Assembly: GCF_006715005.1 (NCBI RefSeq)
Contig: NZ_VFMJ01000001.1
Location: 4,278,001-4,342,000 of the forward strand
DNA: 64,000 nucleotides
DNA from: Serratia marcescens
GTDB taxonomy: Bacteria > Pseudomonadota > Gammaproteobacteria > Enterobacterales > Enterobacteriaceae
Direction: 5' to 3'
The notes below the pieces were generated by a model. The model did no database searches. It saw only the letters and a program-made list of their open reading frames with translations, and had not been told where the DNA came from. This document shows positions 9,504 through 23,726 of the stretch, in pieces; the stretch's first letter is position 1, and every line of letters starts with the position of its first letter. Both the position numbers and the translations under genes were made by a program.

Positions 9504-11152
9504 AGCGCTTATTGTCCGCCGCCGCGCTGCTGTTGCTGCCAGGCCTGGCCTGGGCCGACGCCATTGGTGGCGAAGTGCAGCGTCAGCCGCTGAACATCCA
9601 GGCGATCGTGATGTTTATCCTGTTTGTCGGCGCCACCCTGTACATCACCTACTGGGCTTCCAAACGCACCCGTTCCCGTCAGGACTACTACACCGCGGGC
9701 GGGCGCATCACCGGCCTGCAAAACGGGCTGGCGATCGCCGGTGACTTCATGTCTGCGGCCTCGTTCCTCGGTATCTCCGCCCTGGTCTACACCTCGGGCT
9801 ATGACGGCCTGATCTACTCTATCGGCTTCCTCATTGGCTGGCCGATCATTCTGTTCCTGATCGCGGAGCGCTTGCGCAACCTCGGCCGTTATACCTTTGC
9901 CGATGTCGCCTCTTACCGTCTGCAGCAGAAACCGATTCGTACCCTGTCGGCCTGCGGCTCGTTGGTGGTGGTGGCGCTGTATTTGATCGCGCAGATGGTC
10001 GGTGCCGGCAAGCTAATCCAGCTGCTGTTCGGACTCAACTACCATGTGGCGGTGATCCTGGTCGGCATCCTGATGGTGCTGTACGTGCTGTTCGGCGGCA
10101 TGCTGGCCACCACCTGGGTGCAGATCATCAAAGCAGTGCTGCTGCTGGCAGGGGCCAGCTTTATGGCGCTGATGGTGATGAAGTCGGTCAACTTCGACTT
10201 CAATACCCTGTTCGCCGAAGCGGTGAAGGTGCACCCGAAAGGCATCGCCATCATGAGCCCCGGTGGTCTGGTCTCCGATCCGATTTCCGCGTTGTCGCTC
10301 GGCCTGGCGCTGATGTTCGGCACCGCCGGTCTGCCGCACATCCTGATGCGCTTCTTTACCGTCAGTGACGCCAAAGAAGCACGCAAGAGCGTGTTCTACG
10401 CCACCGGTTTTATCGGTTACTTCTATATTCTGACCTTTATCATCGGCTTCGGCGCCATCTTGTTGGTCAGCGCCAATCCGGCGTTCAAAGACGCCACCGG
10501 CGCGCTACTGGGCGGCACCAATATGGCGGCGGTGCATCTGGCCAATGCCGTTGGCGGCAACTTCTTCCTCGGCTTTATCTCGGCGGTGGCCTTCGCCACC
10601 ATTCTGGCGGTCGTTGCAGGCCTGACGCTGGCCGGTGCCTCGGCGGTTTCCCACGATCTGTACGCCAGCGTGATGAAAAACGGCAAGGCGACCGAGCGCG
10701 ACGAGCTGAAGGTCTCCAAGATCACCGTCGTGGTATTGGGCCTGGTCGCTATTGCTCTGGGGATTTTGTTCGAGAAGCAGAATATCGCCTTTATGGTCGG
10801 GTTGGCGTTCTCTATCGCCGCCAGCTGTAACTTCCCTATCATCATCCTGTCGATGTACTGGTCGCGTTTGACGACCCGCGGCGCGATGATTGGCGGCTGG
10901 CTGGGTCTGTTAACGGCGGTGATTCTGATGATCCTCGGCCCAACGATCTGGGTACAGATCCTCGGCCATGAAAAACCGATTTACCCGTATGAATATCCAG
11001 CGCTGTTCTCAATGATCGTGGCCTTTGTCGGCACCTGGTTGTTCTCGATCACCGACAGCTCGCTGGCCGGGCAGCAGGAGCGGGAACGCTTCCGGGCCCA
11101 GTTTGTCCGTTCGCAAACCGGGCTGGGCATCTCTCAGGGCAGCTCGCATTAA
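9500..11152 (+). CDS. actP: acetate/glycolate cation symporter ActP
   Basis: 550 residues (E. coli 549), a sodium:solute symporter family (SSS) protein. The N-terminus [21 protein letters not shown] is a cleavable-type signal sequence, followed by about 13 membrane helices. The SSS signature region is seen around [20 protein letters not shown] and again near [19 protein letters not shown]. It takes up acetate for Acs. It overlaps yjcH by 4 bases and is last in the operon, with two plausible terminators behind it. Confidence 0.96.
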   Translation: MKRLLSAAALLLLPGLAWADAIGGEVQRQPLNIQAIVMFILFVGATLYITYWASKRTRSRQDYYTAGGRITGLQNGLAIAGDFMSAASFLGISALVYTSGYDGLIYSIGFLIGWPIILFLIAERLRNLGRYTFADVASYRLQQKPIRTLSACGSLVVVALYLIAQMVGAGKLIQLLFGLNYHVAVILVGILMVLYVLFGGMLATTWVQIIKAVLLLAGASFMALMVMKSVNFDFNTLFAEAVKVHPKGIAIMSPGGLVSDPISALSLGLALMFGTAGLPHILMRFFTVSDAKEARKSVFYATGFIGYFYILTFIIGFGAILLVSANPAFKDATGALLGGTNMAAVHLANAVGGNFFLGFISAVAFATILAVVAGLTLAGASAVSHDLYASVMKNGKATERDELKVSKITVVVLGLVAIALGILFEKQNIAFMVGLAFSIAASCNFPIIILSMYWSRLTTRGAMIGGWLGLLTAVILMILGPTIWVQILGHEKPIYPYEYPALFSMIVAFVGTWLFSITDSSLAGQQERERFRAQFVRSQTGLGISQGSSH

Positions 11153-11190
11153 CCGAATAATAAGTGAAAAAAAGCAAACACACCCTAATC

Positions 11191-11210
11191 AAAGGCCCTT
11201 CGGGGCCTTT
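11191..11210 (+). terminator. terminator after actP (first hairpin)
   Basis: AAAGGCCC-TTCG-GGGCCTTT, an 8-bp stem with a stable UUCG tetraloop, followed by TTCT. It lies 38 bases after the actP stop. Confidence 0.8.
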
Positions 11211-11246
11211 TCTCTGGCTGTTTATCGGAGAGAAGCAGGGAAAAGC

Positions 11247-11270
11247 AGCGCAGCCTAGCTGCGCTTTTTT
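11247..11270 (+). terminator. terminator after actP (second hairpin)
   Basis: AGCGCAGC-CTA-GCTGCGCT with a run of T bases to 11270 on the plus strand. A second, stronger stop follows the first by about 37 bases and protects the convergent rRNA operon. Confidence 0.8.
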
Positions 11271-11284
11271 GCGTTTTACGCACA

Positions 11285-11313
11285 GCAAAAAGCCCTGAAC
11301 GTCAGTTCAGGGC
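11285..11313 (-). terminator. rRNA operon terminator, copy 1
   Basis: On the minus strand GCCCTGAAC-TGAC-GTTCAGGGC is followed by TTTTTGCTG, 16 bases past the 3' end of 5S. The same element is repeated exactly behind the second rRNA operon at 53473-53501. Confidence 0.9.
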
Positions 11314-11328
11314 TTTCGGCTTTATTTG

Positions 11329-11448
11329 ATGCCTGGCAGTGTCCTACTCTCGCATGGGGAGACCCCACACTACCATCGGCGCTACGGCGTTTCACTTCTG
11401 AGTTCGGCATGGGGTCAGGTGGGACCACCGCGCTATTGCCGCCAGGCA
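11329..11448 (-). rRNA. rrf: 5S ribosomal RNA, copy 1
   Basis: 120 bases reading TGCCTGGCGGC...CTGCCAGGCAT on the minus strand, with the two ends complementary as in all enterobacterial 5S. It is last in the operon. Ends are placed by similarity to E. coli and may be off by a base or two. Confidence 0.97.
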
Positions 11449-11545
11449 AATTCTGTTTCATTCCAACCGCGCCACTCTCGTGCCGCCATCAGAACCAATC
11501 TCGGAACTTCGCTGAAAATCTCTCTAAAAACACCTTCGGTGTTGT

Positions 11546-14453
<2,908 letters not shown>

Positions 14454-14969
14454 TCACAACCCGAAGATGTTTCCATCGTTCGTGCTGCAAACATTTGAGA
14501 GACTCTATGACAGGTTACTCTTTATCCCAGTACTTCTACGGAGGGATAAATTTCAGCCGTCATGTTTCAATTTTCAGCTTGTTCCAGATTGTTAAAGAGC
14601 AATATCTTAAACATGACTCGCAAGTCATCTTTAAGATTTTTTCGGTCTGTCGTGACCGGTGATAATGTCTTTCACTCATTATCGGAATGGCGTCCCCAAG
14701 GGGATTCGAACCCCTGTTACAGCCGTGAAAGGGCAGTGTCCTAGGCCTCTAGACGATGGGGACCCGAAATTTGCTTATCGAATCACCGATTCGATAATTT
14801 CGGGTAAAGGTGAGATTTTTCGTGAAAAATCGAGCGCCATTGTCGTTTGTCACTGCACTGGACAGTCACAAATCTCCCGGCACTTACCTATACCACAAGG
14901 TTTTGTTTGCTCATTACTTTTTCATCAGACAATCTGTGTGAGCACGCCACTCGAACTAATATCTTTAGG
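14454..14969 (-). other. 16S-23S spacer (516 bp) with tRNA-Glu and boxA
   Basis: The internal spacer carries tRNA-Glu(TTC). A boxA antitermination element, TGCTCTTTAACA, lies at 14590-14601 on the minus strand ahead of 23S. The tRNA-to-16S part (14764-14969) is 67 bases longer than in the second operon and has a different sequence. Confidence 0.85.
14688..14763 (-). tRNA. gltV: tRNA-Glu (anticodon TTC), copy 1
   Basis: 76 bases with encoded CCA: GTCCCCATCGTCTAGAGGCC at the 5' end, anticodon TTC in CCCTTTCACGG, T-loop GGTTCGAATCC. It is processed from the rRNA precursor. The symbol is one of the E. coli gltT/U/V/W set and is only indicative. Confidence 0.97.
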
Positions 14970-16511
<1,542 letters not shown>

Positions 16512-16665
16512 AAAGCTTGATTTGCTTCCACTCGAGAAGCGATGCTCAAAGATTTACTGCATGAATTTTACTTCAGTTAGTCACTCTTCAAGACTTGATA
16601 TTTTTTTGCATCCGAAGATGCTGGATATCGTCTTGTGGAGTGCCCACACAGATTGTCTGATAAAT

Positions 16666-16677
16666 TGTTAAAGAGCA
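16666..16677 (-). promoter_or_regulatory. boxA antitermination element in the 16S leader
   Basis: TGCTCTTTAACA on the minus strand, the boxA consensus bound as RNA by NusB-S10, located between rRNA promoter P2 and the 16S start. Confidence 0.85.
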
Positions 16678-16716
16678 GTGAGTTAGGCGCTTTCGCTTGC
16701 TAACTCGAGGTGGCGT

Positions 16717-16744
16717 ATATTACGCTTTCCTCTTTCAGAGTCAA
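16717..16744 (-). promoter_or_regulatory. rRNA promoter P2, copy 1
   Basis: -35 TTGACT (16739-16744), 16-base spacer, -10 TAATAT (16717-16722), followed by a GC-rich stretch, as in enterobacterial rrn P2. Confidence 0.85.
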
Positions 16745-16824
16745 CCCTAATTTTCAGGATTTTTTCTCTGCGACCCCCGGATACTCTGTGAAGTTGTTCA
16801 CATGTTCCGTGTCGATGGAGGCGC

Positions 16825-16852
16825 ATTATAGGGAGTTCCTCGCAGGCCGCAA
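16825..16852 (-). promoter_or_regulatory. rRNA promoter P1, copy 1
   Basis: -35 TTGCGG (16847-16852), 16-base spacer, perfect -10 TATAAT (16825-16830) and GCGCC discriminator. The AACTCCCTATAATGCGCC core is the same as E. coli rrn P1, which is controlled by ppGpp, initiating NTP and Fis. Confidence 0.88.
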
Positions 16853-16969
16853 CAGGTATTTTCAGCAAAAACGATCGTTCGCTGCATTCCACAGCAAAAC
16901 CCCGCCTTATACCCACTTGCGCACAGTGTTATCCACAGATGTGATTTGCACGGAAAATTTACGAGCGCC

Positions 16970-16985
16970 ACGCAAACGTTTTCGC
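16970..16985 (+). promoter_or_regulatory. PurR operator (PUR box) of purHD
   Basis: ACGCAAACGTTTTCGC matches the PurR consensus at 15 of 16 positions. TACAAT at 16986-16991 directly after it could be the purH -10 element, so PurR would block the promoter when hypoxanthine or guanine is plentiful. Confidence 0.85.
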
Positions 16986-17148
16986 TACAATTCCCCGCGA
17001 CGAAACGATCCCCCTTTTTATGGGGGCGCTACCTGAATATGTGCCTGACCCTCCCTTTATAAGGCAAAAAACCCTTCCTTATAGAGAGAACGAGGTGGAC
17101 ATTCACGTAACGCTCTTTAATTGCGACTCAAAGCCAAGGGATAAAACC

Positions 17149-18738
17149 ATGCAACAACCTCGTCCAATCCGCCGGGCCCTGCTCAGCGTGTCTGACAAAG
17201 CCGGTATCGTTGAATTCGCCGAAGCGCTTTCCCAGCGCGGAGTTGAACTGCTCTCCACCGGCGGTACCGCCCGCCTGCTGGCAGACGCCGGTCTGCCCGT
17301 TACCGAAGTTTCCGACTACACCGGCTTCCCAGAGATGATGGACGGACGAGTAAAGACCCTGCACCCGAAAGTCCACGGCGGCATTCTCGGCCGCCGCGGC
17401 CAGGACGACGCGGTCATGAATCAGCATGACATCCAGCCGATCGACATGGTGGTCGTCAATCTGTACCCGTTCGCCCAAACCGTAGCGCGCCCGGATTGCT
17501 CGCTGGAAGACGCGGTCGAGAATATCGATATCGGCGGCCCAACCATGGTGCGCTCCGCCGCCAAGAACCATAAAGACGTCGCCATCGTGGTGAAGAGCAG
17601 CGACTACGCCGCCATCATTACCGAGATGGACAACAACGACGGCTCGCTGCGCTATGCCACCCGCTTCGATCTCGCCATCAAAGCCTTCGAACACACCGCC
17701 GCCTACGACAGCATGATCGCCAACTACTTCGGCGCGCTGGTGCCGGCGTACCACGGCGAGACCGAACAGCCTTCCGGCCGCTTCCCGCGTACCCTGAACC
17801 TCAACTACATCAAGAAGCAGGATATGCGCTACGGTGAGAACAGCCACCAGCAGGCCGCCTTCTATATAGAAGAAGAGGTAAAGGAAGCGTCCGTCGCAAC
17901 CGCCGAGCAGCTGCAGGGCAAAGCGCTGTCTTATAACAACATCGCCGATACCGACGCCGCGCTGGAATGCGTGAAAGAGTTCGCCGAACCGGCCTGCGTG
18001 ATCGTCAAGCACGCCAACCCTTGCGGCGTGGCGATCGGCGACGACATTCTGACCGCCTACGAGCGCGCTTACCAAACCGACCCGACCTCCGCCTTCGGCG
18101 GCATCATCGCCTTTAACCGCGAGCTGGACGCCGCCACCGCGCAGGCGATCATCAGCCGCCAGTTCGTGGAAGTGATCATCGCGCCAAACGTCACCCAGGA
18201 AGCGCGCTCCCTGCTGGCCGCCAAACAGAACGTGCGCGTGCTGGCCTGCGGCCAGTGGCAGCAACGCGTGGCGGGGCTGGACTTCAAGCGCGTCAACGGC
18301 GGGCTGCTGGTGCAGGATCGCGATCTGGGTATGGTGACCGCCGGCGATCTGCGCGTGGTATCCGAGCGCCAGCCGACCGAGCAGGAACTGCGTGACGCAC
18401 TGTTCTGCTGGAAAGTGGCCAAGTTCGTGAAATCCAACGCCATCGTTTATGCACGTGACAATATGACCATCGGCATAGGCGCCGGCCAGATGAGCCGCGT
18501 TTACTCCGCCAAGATCGCCGGTATCAAAGCGAGCGACGAAGGGCTGGAGGTGAAAGGATCCGCCATGGCCTCCGACGCCTTCTTCCCGTTCCGCGACGGC
18601 ATCGATGCCGCAGCGGCAGTCGGCATCACCTGCGTGATCCAGCCGGGCGGCTCGATCCGCGACGACGAAGTGATCGCCGCCGCCAACGAACACGGCATCG
18701 CGATGATCTTCACCGACATGCGTCACTTCCGCCATTAA
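17149..18738 (+). CDS. purH: bifunctional AICAR formyltransferase / IMP cyclohydrolase
   Basis: 529 residues, as in E. coli. It catalyses the last two steps of IMP synthesis. The N-terminal cyclohydrolase domain (to about 200) shows [12 protein letters not shown] and STGGTARLL; the C-terminal formyltransferase domain carries the catalytic Lys-His pair in [12 protein letters not shown]. The open frame reaches back to 17020, but the ATG at 17149 has AAGGGA upstream and gives the family N-terminus [13 protein letters not shown]. First gene of purHD, behind a PurR box. Confidence 0.98.
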   Translation: MQQPRPIRRALLSVSDKAGIVEFAEALSQRGVELLSTGGTARLLADAGLPVTEVSDYTGFPEMMDGRVKTLHPKVHGGILGRRGQDDAVMNQHDIQPIDMVVVNLYPFAQTVARPDCSLEDAVENIDIGGPTMVRSAAKNHKDVAIVVKSSDYAAIITEMDNNDGSLRYATRFDLAIKAFEHTAAYDSMIANYFGALVPAYHGETEQPSGRFPRTLNLNYIKKQDMRYGENSHQQAAFYIEEEVKEASVATAEQLQGKALSYNNIADTDAALECVKEFAEPACVIVKHANPCGVAIGDDILTAYERAYQTDPTSAFGGIIAFNRELDAATAQAIISRQFVEVIIAPNVTQEARSLLAAKQNVRVLACGQWQQRVAGLDFKRVNGGLLVQDRDLGMVTAGDLRVVSERQPTEQELRDALFCWKVAKFVKSNAIVYARDNMTIGIGAGQMSRVYSAKIAGIKASDEGLEVKGSAMASDAFFPFRDGIDAAAAVGITCVIQPGGSIRDDEVIAAANEHGIAMIFTDMRHFRH

Positions 18739-18785
18739 TTCCTTTGCCGCGTGCGCTCCGGCGCACGCCATTCGTGGAGCCCCTG

Positions 18786-20069
18786 ATGAACATTTTGATT
18801 ATCGGCAACGGCGGGCGCGAGCACGCGCTGGCCTGGAAAGCCGCCCAGTCTCCGCTGGCGGACAAAGTCTACGTTGCGCCGGGCAATGCCGGCACCGCGC
18901 TGGAAGCCAATCTGGAAAACGTGGCGATCGCCGCCACCGACATCCCTGCCCTGGTCGCTTTCGCCCAGAGCCATGACATCGGTCTGACCATCGTCGGGCC
19001 GGAAGCGCCGCTGGTGATCGGCGTAGTCGACGCCTTCCAGGCCGCCGGTCTGAAAATCTTCGGCCCGTCACAGGCCGCCGCGCAGCTCGAAGGCTCCAAA
19101 GCCTTCACCAAGGATTTCCTGGCGCGCCACCGCATCCCAACCGCCGAATATGAAAACTTCACCGAGGTGGAGCCGGCGCTGGCCTATGTGCGCCGCAAAG
19201 GCGCACCGATCGTCATCAAGGCCGATGGCCTCGCGGCCGGTAAAGGCGTGATCGTCGCGATGACGCTGCAGGAAGCGGAAGAAGCCGTGCGTGACATGCT
19301 GGCCGGCAACGCCTTCGGTGACGCCGGTCATCGCATCGTGGTGGAAGAGTTCCTCGACGGCGAAGAAGCCAGCTTCATCGTGATGGTCGATGGCGAGAAC
19401 GTGGTGCCGATGGCTACCAGCCAGGACCACAAGCGCGTAGGCGACGGCGACACCGGCCCGAACACCGGTGGTATGGGGGCCTACTCCCCGGCACCGGTCG
19501 TGACCGACGAGATCCACCGGCGCGCCATGGACCAGGTGATCTGGCCGACGGTGCGCGGCATGGCAGCGGAAGGCAATACCTACGTCGGCTTCCTGTATGC
19601 CGGCCTGATGATCTCCGCCGACGGCCAGCCGAAGGTGATCGAATTCAACTGCCGTTTTGGCGATCCGGAAACTCAGCCGATCATGCTGCGTCTGCGCTCC
19701 GATCTGGTGGAACTGTGCCTGGCGGGTGCCGAAGGCCGCCTGAACGAGAAAAGCTCTGACTGGGACGAACGCCCTGCGCTCGGCGTGGTGCTGGCGGCCG
19801 GCGGTTATCCGGGCGACTATCGCAACGGCGAGGTTATCCAGGGGTTACCGCAGCAGGAAAGCGCCGACGGTAAGGTCTTCCATGCCGGCACACGCCTGCA
19901 GGACAATGACGTCGTCACCAGCGGCGGCCGCGTGCTGTGCGTAACCGCGCTGGGCGACACCGTGGCGCAGGCGCAGCAACGTGCCTACCAGCTGGCCGAA
20001 GGCATTGAGTGGCCGGGCAGCTTCTGCCGCAAAGATATCGGTTATCGCGCGATTGCGCGCGGCAAGTGA
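18786..20069 (+). CDS. purD: phosphoribosylamine-glycine ligase (GAR synthetase)
   Basis: 427 residues (E. coli 429). An ATP-grasp enzyme joining glycine to phosphoribosylamine, the second step of purine synthesis. It shows the N-terminal MNILIIGNGGREHALAW, KADGLAAGKGVIVA in the ATP-grasp fold, and FNCRFGDPETQ near the metal site. The ATG with GGAG ahead lies 47 bases after purH, so the two share a transcript; the longer upstream frame (from 18744) is not needed. Confidence 0.98.
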   Translation: MNILIIGNGGREHALAWKAAQSPLADKVYVAPGNAGTALEANLENVAIAATDIPALVAFAQSHDIGLTIVGPEAPLVIGVVDAFQAAGLKIFGPSQAAAQLEGSKAFTKDFLARHRIPTAEYENFTEVEPALAYVRRKGAPIVIKADGLAAGKGVIVAMTLQEAEEAVRDMLAGNAFGDAGHRIVVEEFLDGEEASFIVMVDGENVVPMATSQDHKRVGDGDTGPNTGGMGAYSPAPVVTDEIHRRAMDQVIWPTVRGMAAEGNTYVGFLYAGLMISADGQPKVIEFNCRFGDPETQPIMLRLRSDLVELCLAGAEGRLNEKSSDWDERPALGVVLAAGGYPGDYRNGEVIQGLPQQESADGKVFHAGTRLQDNDVVTSGGRVLCVTALGDTVAQAQQRAYQLAEGIEWPGSFCRKDIGYRAIARGK

Positions 20070-20094
20070 TTTGACCGTATAAGGTCATGACGAG

Positions 20095-20120
20095 AGGCTC
20101 CGCTGCGCGGGGCCTTTTTT
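20095..20120 (+). terminator. purHD terminator
   Basis: AGGCTCCGC-TGC-GCGGGGCCT (one G-T pair) with a run of T to 20120, 25 bases after the purD stop. Confidence 0.9.
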
Positions 20121-20790
20121 ATAGCTGGTCTTCTTTCGGTTCCCAGCTGCAGAAGTCGTCGTTCGCCACCAGCAGCAGTTCGCTGCCTTCGGGCGCTTCC
20201 AGCCAGGCGACGCTCACCGGCCGGCTGCTGCTGCGGGCACGCTTCTCGATCCAGACGATGGAGGCGGCATCCAGCCCCGGTTTCATGCGTTGGCCGTCGC
20301 AGGTTTGCACCTCGCCCTGCATCCAACGCCCCTGCAGCAATTTCACCTTGCCGGCGCGCAGCGCATTGCTCACTTCGAGGATCCGCCGCGCCTGATATTG
20401 GTACAGGGCGATTTCATCGCGAGTCAGCGGTTCGCGGCGTGTCGCCAGCTGGCGCTGCATAAAGCTCACCGTGCCGTCGTCGGCAAAGCGCAGTTGAATA
20501 GAGTCGCGATCGCCGTCGGCGTCGTTACGTTTGATTTGGCGCAGCACGTCGCCCTGATAGGTGTACAACGTGGTGATGGTACCCGGACCGCGGTAAGGGC
20601 TGTAGACGCTGACCAACACCTGCGGACGATGTTGCTCATCGTCTTTACGCCACAGGCGTATCACGCCCTGATCGGCCACGAAGCCGCTGGCGGTAAAGCT
20701 GGGAATATCGGAATGGGAACTGCAAGCGCTCAGGCCGACGGCGATGCCAACGACCATGAGCGCCCGACGAGTAAACAAAAGGGGCGCCAT
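20119..20790 (-). CDS. yjaH: DUF1481 lipoprotein (YjaH-like)
   Basis: A predicted 223-residue outer-membrane or periplasmic lipoprotein. The N-terminus has arginines, a hydrophobic stretch (ALMVVGIAVG) and the lipobox LSAC, with Cys the lipidated residue. The rest is a soluble DUF1481 domain of unknown function. It lies directly downstream of hupA on the same strand, as yjaH does in E. coli. The start is uncertain: the ATG at 20790 is used here, a GTG at 20814 gives eight more residues, and a later Met inside the signal sequence is possible. The 20790 start lies within a hairpin that looks like the hupA terminator. Confidence 0.85.
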   Translation of the reverse strand: MAPLLFTRRALMVVGIAVGLSACSSHSDIPSFTASGFVADQGVIRLWRKDDEQHRPQVLVSVYSPYRGPGTITTLYTYQGDVLRQIKRNDADGDRDSIQLRFADDGTVSFMQRQLATRREPLTRDEIALYQYQARRILEVSNALRAGKVKLLQGRWMQGEVQTCDGQRMKPGLDAASIVWIEKRARSSSRPVSVAWLEAPEGSELLLVANDDFCSWEPKEDQL

Positions 20791-20796
20791 CGCCCC
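20773..20796 (-). terminator. hupA terminator hairpin overlapping the yjaH start
   Basis: On the minus strand GGGGCG-ATGG-CGCCCC is followed by TTTTGTTT, 31 bases after the hupA stop. The loop contains the candidate ATG of the next gene. It could end most hupA transcripts and mask yjaH initiation. Confidence 0.65.
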
Positions 20797-20826
20797 TCTG
20801 TTTAATCTTTTCACCGAGGCGCGGTC

Positions 20827-21099
20827 TTATTTAACAGCGTCTTTCAGTGCTTTGCCAGAAACGAACGCAGGCACGTTGGCTGCTGCGATTTTGATTTCTT
20901 TGCCAGTCTGCGGGTTGCGGCCAGTGCGCTCGCTACGATGGTTTACTTTGAAAGTACCGAAGCCAACCAATTGTACTGCATCACCTTCTTTCAGAGACTC
21001 AGTAATAGCAGCCAGGGTAGATTCCAGAGCCAGTTTAGCTTGTGCTTTGGAAAGGTCAGCCTTGTCCGCGATTACATCAATCAGTTGAGTCTTGTTCAT
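20827..21099 (-). CDS. hupA: DNA-binding protein HU, alpha subunit
   Basis: 90 residues, near-identical to E. coli HU-alpha: [20 protein letters not shown] at the start and the DNA-bending arm with [12 protein letters not shown] around residue 61. A nucleoid protein that bends and compacts DNA as a homo- or heterodimer with HU-beta. It follows yjaG by about 190 bases, which would hold its own promoter. Clear ribosome site AAGGATAA before the ATG. Confidence 0.98.
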   Translation of the reverse strand: MNKTQLIDVIADKADLSKAQAKLALESTLAAITESLKEGDAVQLVGFGTFKVNHRSERTGRNPQTGKEIKIAAANVPAFVSGKALKDAVK

Positions 21100-21288
21100 A
21101 AGTTATCCTTACAGTGTGTTTATCGTTTGCAAAGCATCGAGTGCGACGGATATGCCGATTGACAGCACTCTCCTGCATACACGCACCGATAGCCACTTTT
21201 TTTACGCCCCCCAAATGTAGACCAGACAGGGTGCGGATGTGAAGCCTTAAGGCATGACAAATCAGGCGTTAAATCACGTTTTGTTGCC

Positions 21289-21879
21289 TTATTGCGCTAA
21301 ATTTATCCCGATGTTGCTGACACCCGCCTCTCGCAGGTCGGATCGCAGCCCCTTGATCAGGTCTATATCGCGCTCTTCACAGGCATCCAACAGGCGGAAA
21401 ATTTCCCATTGAATGTCCCATTCTTCCTCTACCGCAGGCAAACTTTCCAACTCTTCGTCGGTCATTTCCTTACCGGCTTGGGTCATTTCCAACATCGCCA
21501 CGGTGCGAATCGATGTTTCGCTGATGGCGATGGCGTGCTCCAGCGTCTCCCCGCCGAGCCGCGAATGGATCAGTTCCCCTAATGCGATACAGGCATCAAT
21601 TGCCGGGTAAACGCCGTAAAGATCGTAATCTTCCGCCGACGGAATCGCCTCTTCCAACTTCTCGAGCTGGCTGTCGAAGTTGACCTTGGCATCCTTCACC
21701 ACCAGCGTTTCCCACACCAAATCCAGAATGCGGCGATAAACCGCCGGATCGCCGAACTCGGTCTGTTTGCAGAACATCTGGTAATTCGGGTACATACGCT
21801 CGCACAAACTGGCCATAAAGGTCAAATGTTGCCAGGCCTCGAGCCGTTCCAGACGTAAATGAATCGGGTTACGTAGCAT
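21289..21879 (-). CDS. yjaG: YjaG, DUF416 protein
   Basis: 196 residues, the same length as E. coli YjaG, an acidic and mainly helical soluble protein of the DUF416 family with no known activity. It sits between nfi and hupA as in E. coli and starts 72 bases after the nfi stop, probably in the hemE-nfi-yjaG transcription unit. Confidence 0.93.
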   Translation of the reverse strand: MLRNPIHLRLERLEAWQHLTFMASLCERMYPNYQMFCKQTEFGDPAVYRRILDLVWETLVVKDAKVNFDSQLEKLEEAIPSAEDYDLYGVYPAIDACIALGELIHSRLGGETLEHAIAISETSIRTVAMLEMTQAGKEMTDEELESLPAVEEEWDIQWEIFRLLDACEERDIDLIKGLRSDLREAGVSNIGINLAQ

Positions 21880-21951
21880 GCTTTACTCTCTTACGCGTTA
21901 TCTGCGGCGCAGTGTACCCGAAATCGCTCATGGCGACACCTCCGGATGCTG

Positions 21952-22614
21952 CTACAACCACCGCTGAAACGCCGGACGACGCGATGCGATGGCGTCGGCC
22001 CAGCGGGTCGGCTCCGGCAAACGGTAGCCCGCCATACAGCGCTGCACCCACGCCAGCGCGCTGTCGGCGCCCACGCGATGCCCGGTAGAGATGAACAGCG
22101 GGTTGCAACGCGCCTTGCTGCGCCACACCCAGCCCAGCTGTTCACCTTTATCTTCCAACGGCGCCAGCGCGCCGACGGCGGCGTCCAGCGGCGCAAATTT
22201 GCCGCACAGGCGCTTCTTGGCCACGCCGATGGTCGGCACATCGACCAGCAGACCGAAATGGCTGGCGACGCCGAGACGCCGCGGATGCGAAATGCCATGC
22301 CCATCGACGAAGATCAGCCCCGGTTTCTGCTGCAGCTGCCCCCAGGCGGCCAACAGCGCCGGGTATTCGCGAAACGACAGGAAGCCCGGGATGTAGGGCA
22401 TGACGGTGGCGATGCGTGCCACCTGATACTCCACCAGCTCCAGCGACGGATAGCGCAGGATGGCGATGGCGGCGCGCGTCACCGCCCCCTCTTGCTCGAA
22501 GCCCACGTCGGCGCCGGCGATGAAGGCCGGCGGTTCGGCCGGCAGATCGTCGTAGCGAATGATTTCAGCCGCGCGCCGCAGCTGTTCGGCGCGCAGGGCC
22601 GCCATATCGGTCAC
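21952..22614 (-). CDS. nfi: endonuclease V (deoxyinosine 3' endonuclease)
   Basis: 220 residues (E. coli 223). It cuts one phosphodiester bond 3' of deoxyinosine and related lesions to start their repair. The metal-binding residues are visible in AGADVGF, FLSFRE and [11 protein letters not shown], and the wedge region with PYIPGFLSF is intact. It begins 9 bases after hemE, so it is co-transcribed with it. Confidence 0.97.
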   Translation of the reverse strand: MTDMAALRAEQLRRAAEIIRYDDLPAEPPAFIAGADVGFEQEGAVTRAAIAILRYPSLELVEYQVARIATVMPYIPGFLSFREYPALLAAWGQLQQKPGLIFVDGHGISHPRRLGVASHFGLLVDVPTIGVAKKRLCGKFAPLDAAVGALAPLEDKGEQLGWVWRSKARCNPLFISTGHRVGADSALAWVQRCMAGYRLPEPTRWADAIASRRPAFQRWL

Positions 22615-22623
22615 ATCGGATCC

Positions 22624-23688
22624 TTAACGGTGGTATTTCGCCGAGTGCGCGTGTACCGCCTCGACGAAGGCGCCGGCGTGCTCCGGCGGCACATCCTGGT
22701 GGATGCCGTGGCCCAGGTTGAACACATGGCCGTTGCCGTGGCCGAAACCGGCCAGAATGGTCTCCACTTCTTCCGCGATGCGCGCCGGGGAGGCATACAG
22801 CATCGACGGATCCATATTGCCCTGCAGCGCCACTTTGTCGCCCACGCGCCGACGCGCGTCGGCGATGTCGGTGGTCCAATCCAGCCCCAGCGCATCGCAG
22901 CCGGTGGCGGCCATCGCCTCCAGCCACTGCCCGCCGCCTTTGGTGAACAGCGTCACCGGCACGCGGCGGCCGTCGTTTTCACGCAGCAGACCATCGACGA
23001 TCTTGTGCATGTAGTGCAAAGAGAACTCGCGGTAATCGCGCCCGGTCAGCACGCCGCCCCAGGTGTCGAACACCATCACCGACTGCGCGCCGGCCTTGAT
23101 TTGGGCGTTGAGGTACAGGATCACGCTGTCCGCCAGCTTGTCCAGCAACAGGTGCAGCGTGGCCGGTTCGGCATACATCATCTTCTTCAGCTTGGTGAAG
23201 GCCTTGCTGCTGCCGCCTTCGACCATATAAGTCGCCAGCGTCCATGGGCTGCCGGAGAAGCCGATCAGCGGCACTTCGCCCTTCAGCTCGCGGCGAATGG
23301 TGCGCACCGCATTCATCACATAGCCCAACTCCACTTCCGGATCGAACACCGGCAGCTTGTCGACGTCGGCGCGGCAGGTGACGGGGGAGCTGAAACGCGG
23401 GCCTTCGCCGGCTTCAAAGTACAGGCCGAGCCCCATGGCGTCGGGAATGGTGAGAATGTCGGAGAACAGGATGGCGGCGTCCAGCGCATAGCGGCGCAGC
23501 GGTTGCAGCGTGACCTCGCAGGCCAGCTCCGCGTTCTTGCACAGCGACATGAAATCACCGGCCTGGGCACGGGTCGCCTTGTACTCCGGTAAATAACGAC
23601 CGGCTTGGCGCATCATCCATACGGGGGTGACATCCACCGGCTGGCGCAACAGCGCGCGCAGGTAGCGATCGTTCTTCAACTCAGTCAT
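22624..23688 (-). CDS. hemE: uroporphyrinogen decarboxylase
   Basis: 354 residues, as in E. coli. It removes four carboxyl groups from uroporphyrinogen III to give coproporphyrinogen III in haem synthesis. The family signatures are present: [11 protein letters not shown] near the N-terminus (substrate-binding Arg) and [13 protein letters not shown] in the middle. It lies 38 bases after nudC on the same strand, and nfi follows closely. Confidence 0.98.
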   Translation of the reverse strand: MTELKNDRYLRALLRQPVDVTPVWMMRQAGRYLPEYKATRAQAGDFMSLCKNAELACEVTLQPLRRYALDAAILFSDILTIPDAMGLGLYFEAGEGPRFSSPVTCRADVDKLPVFDPEVELGYVMNAVRTIRRELKGEVPLIGFSGSPWTLATYMVEGGSSKAFTKLKKMMYAEPATLHLLLDKLADSVILYLNAQIKAGAQSVMVFDTWGGVLTGRDYREFSLHYMHKIVDGLLRENDGRRVPVTLFTKGGGQWLEAMAATGCDALGLDWTTDIADARRRVGDKVALQGNMDPSMLYASPARIAEEVETILAGFGHGNGHVFNLGHGIHQDVPPEHAGAFVEAVHAHSAKYHR

Positions 23689-23726
23689 TTATGGGGCTCC
23701 CTTAATAATCTGCCGGCCATTGTACA

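Larger units (their letters stand above)
16512..17148. other. 637-bp divergent control region, rRNA operon / purH
   Basis: No protein gene. The left part is the 16S leader and tandem rRNA promoters on the minus strand. The right part holds the PurR box and purH leader on the plus strand. Short frames here are unsupported. Confidence 0.8.

Noticed and set aside
17128..18771. 547-codon frame antisense to purH
   Set aside because: Shadow of a highly conserved gene on the other strand.
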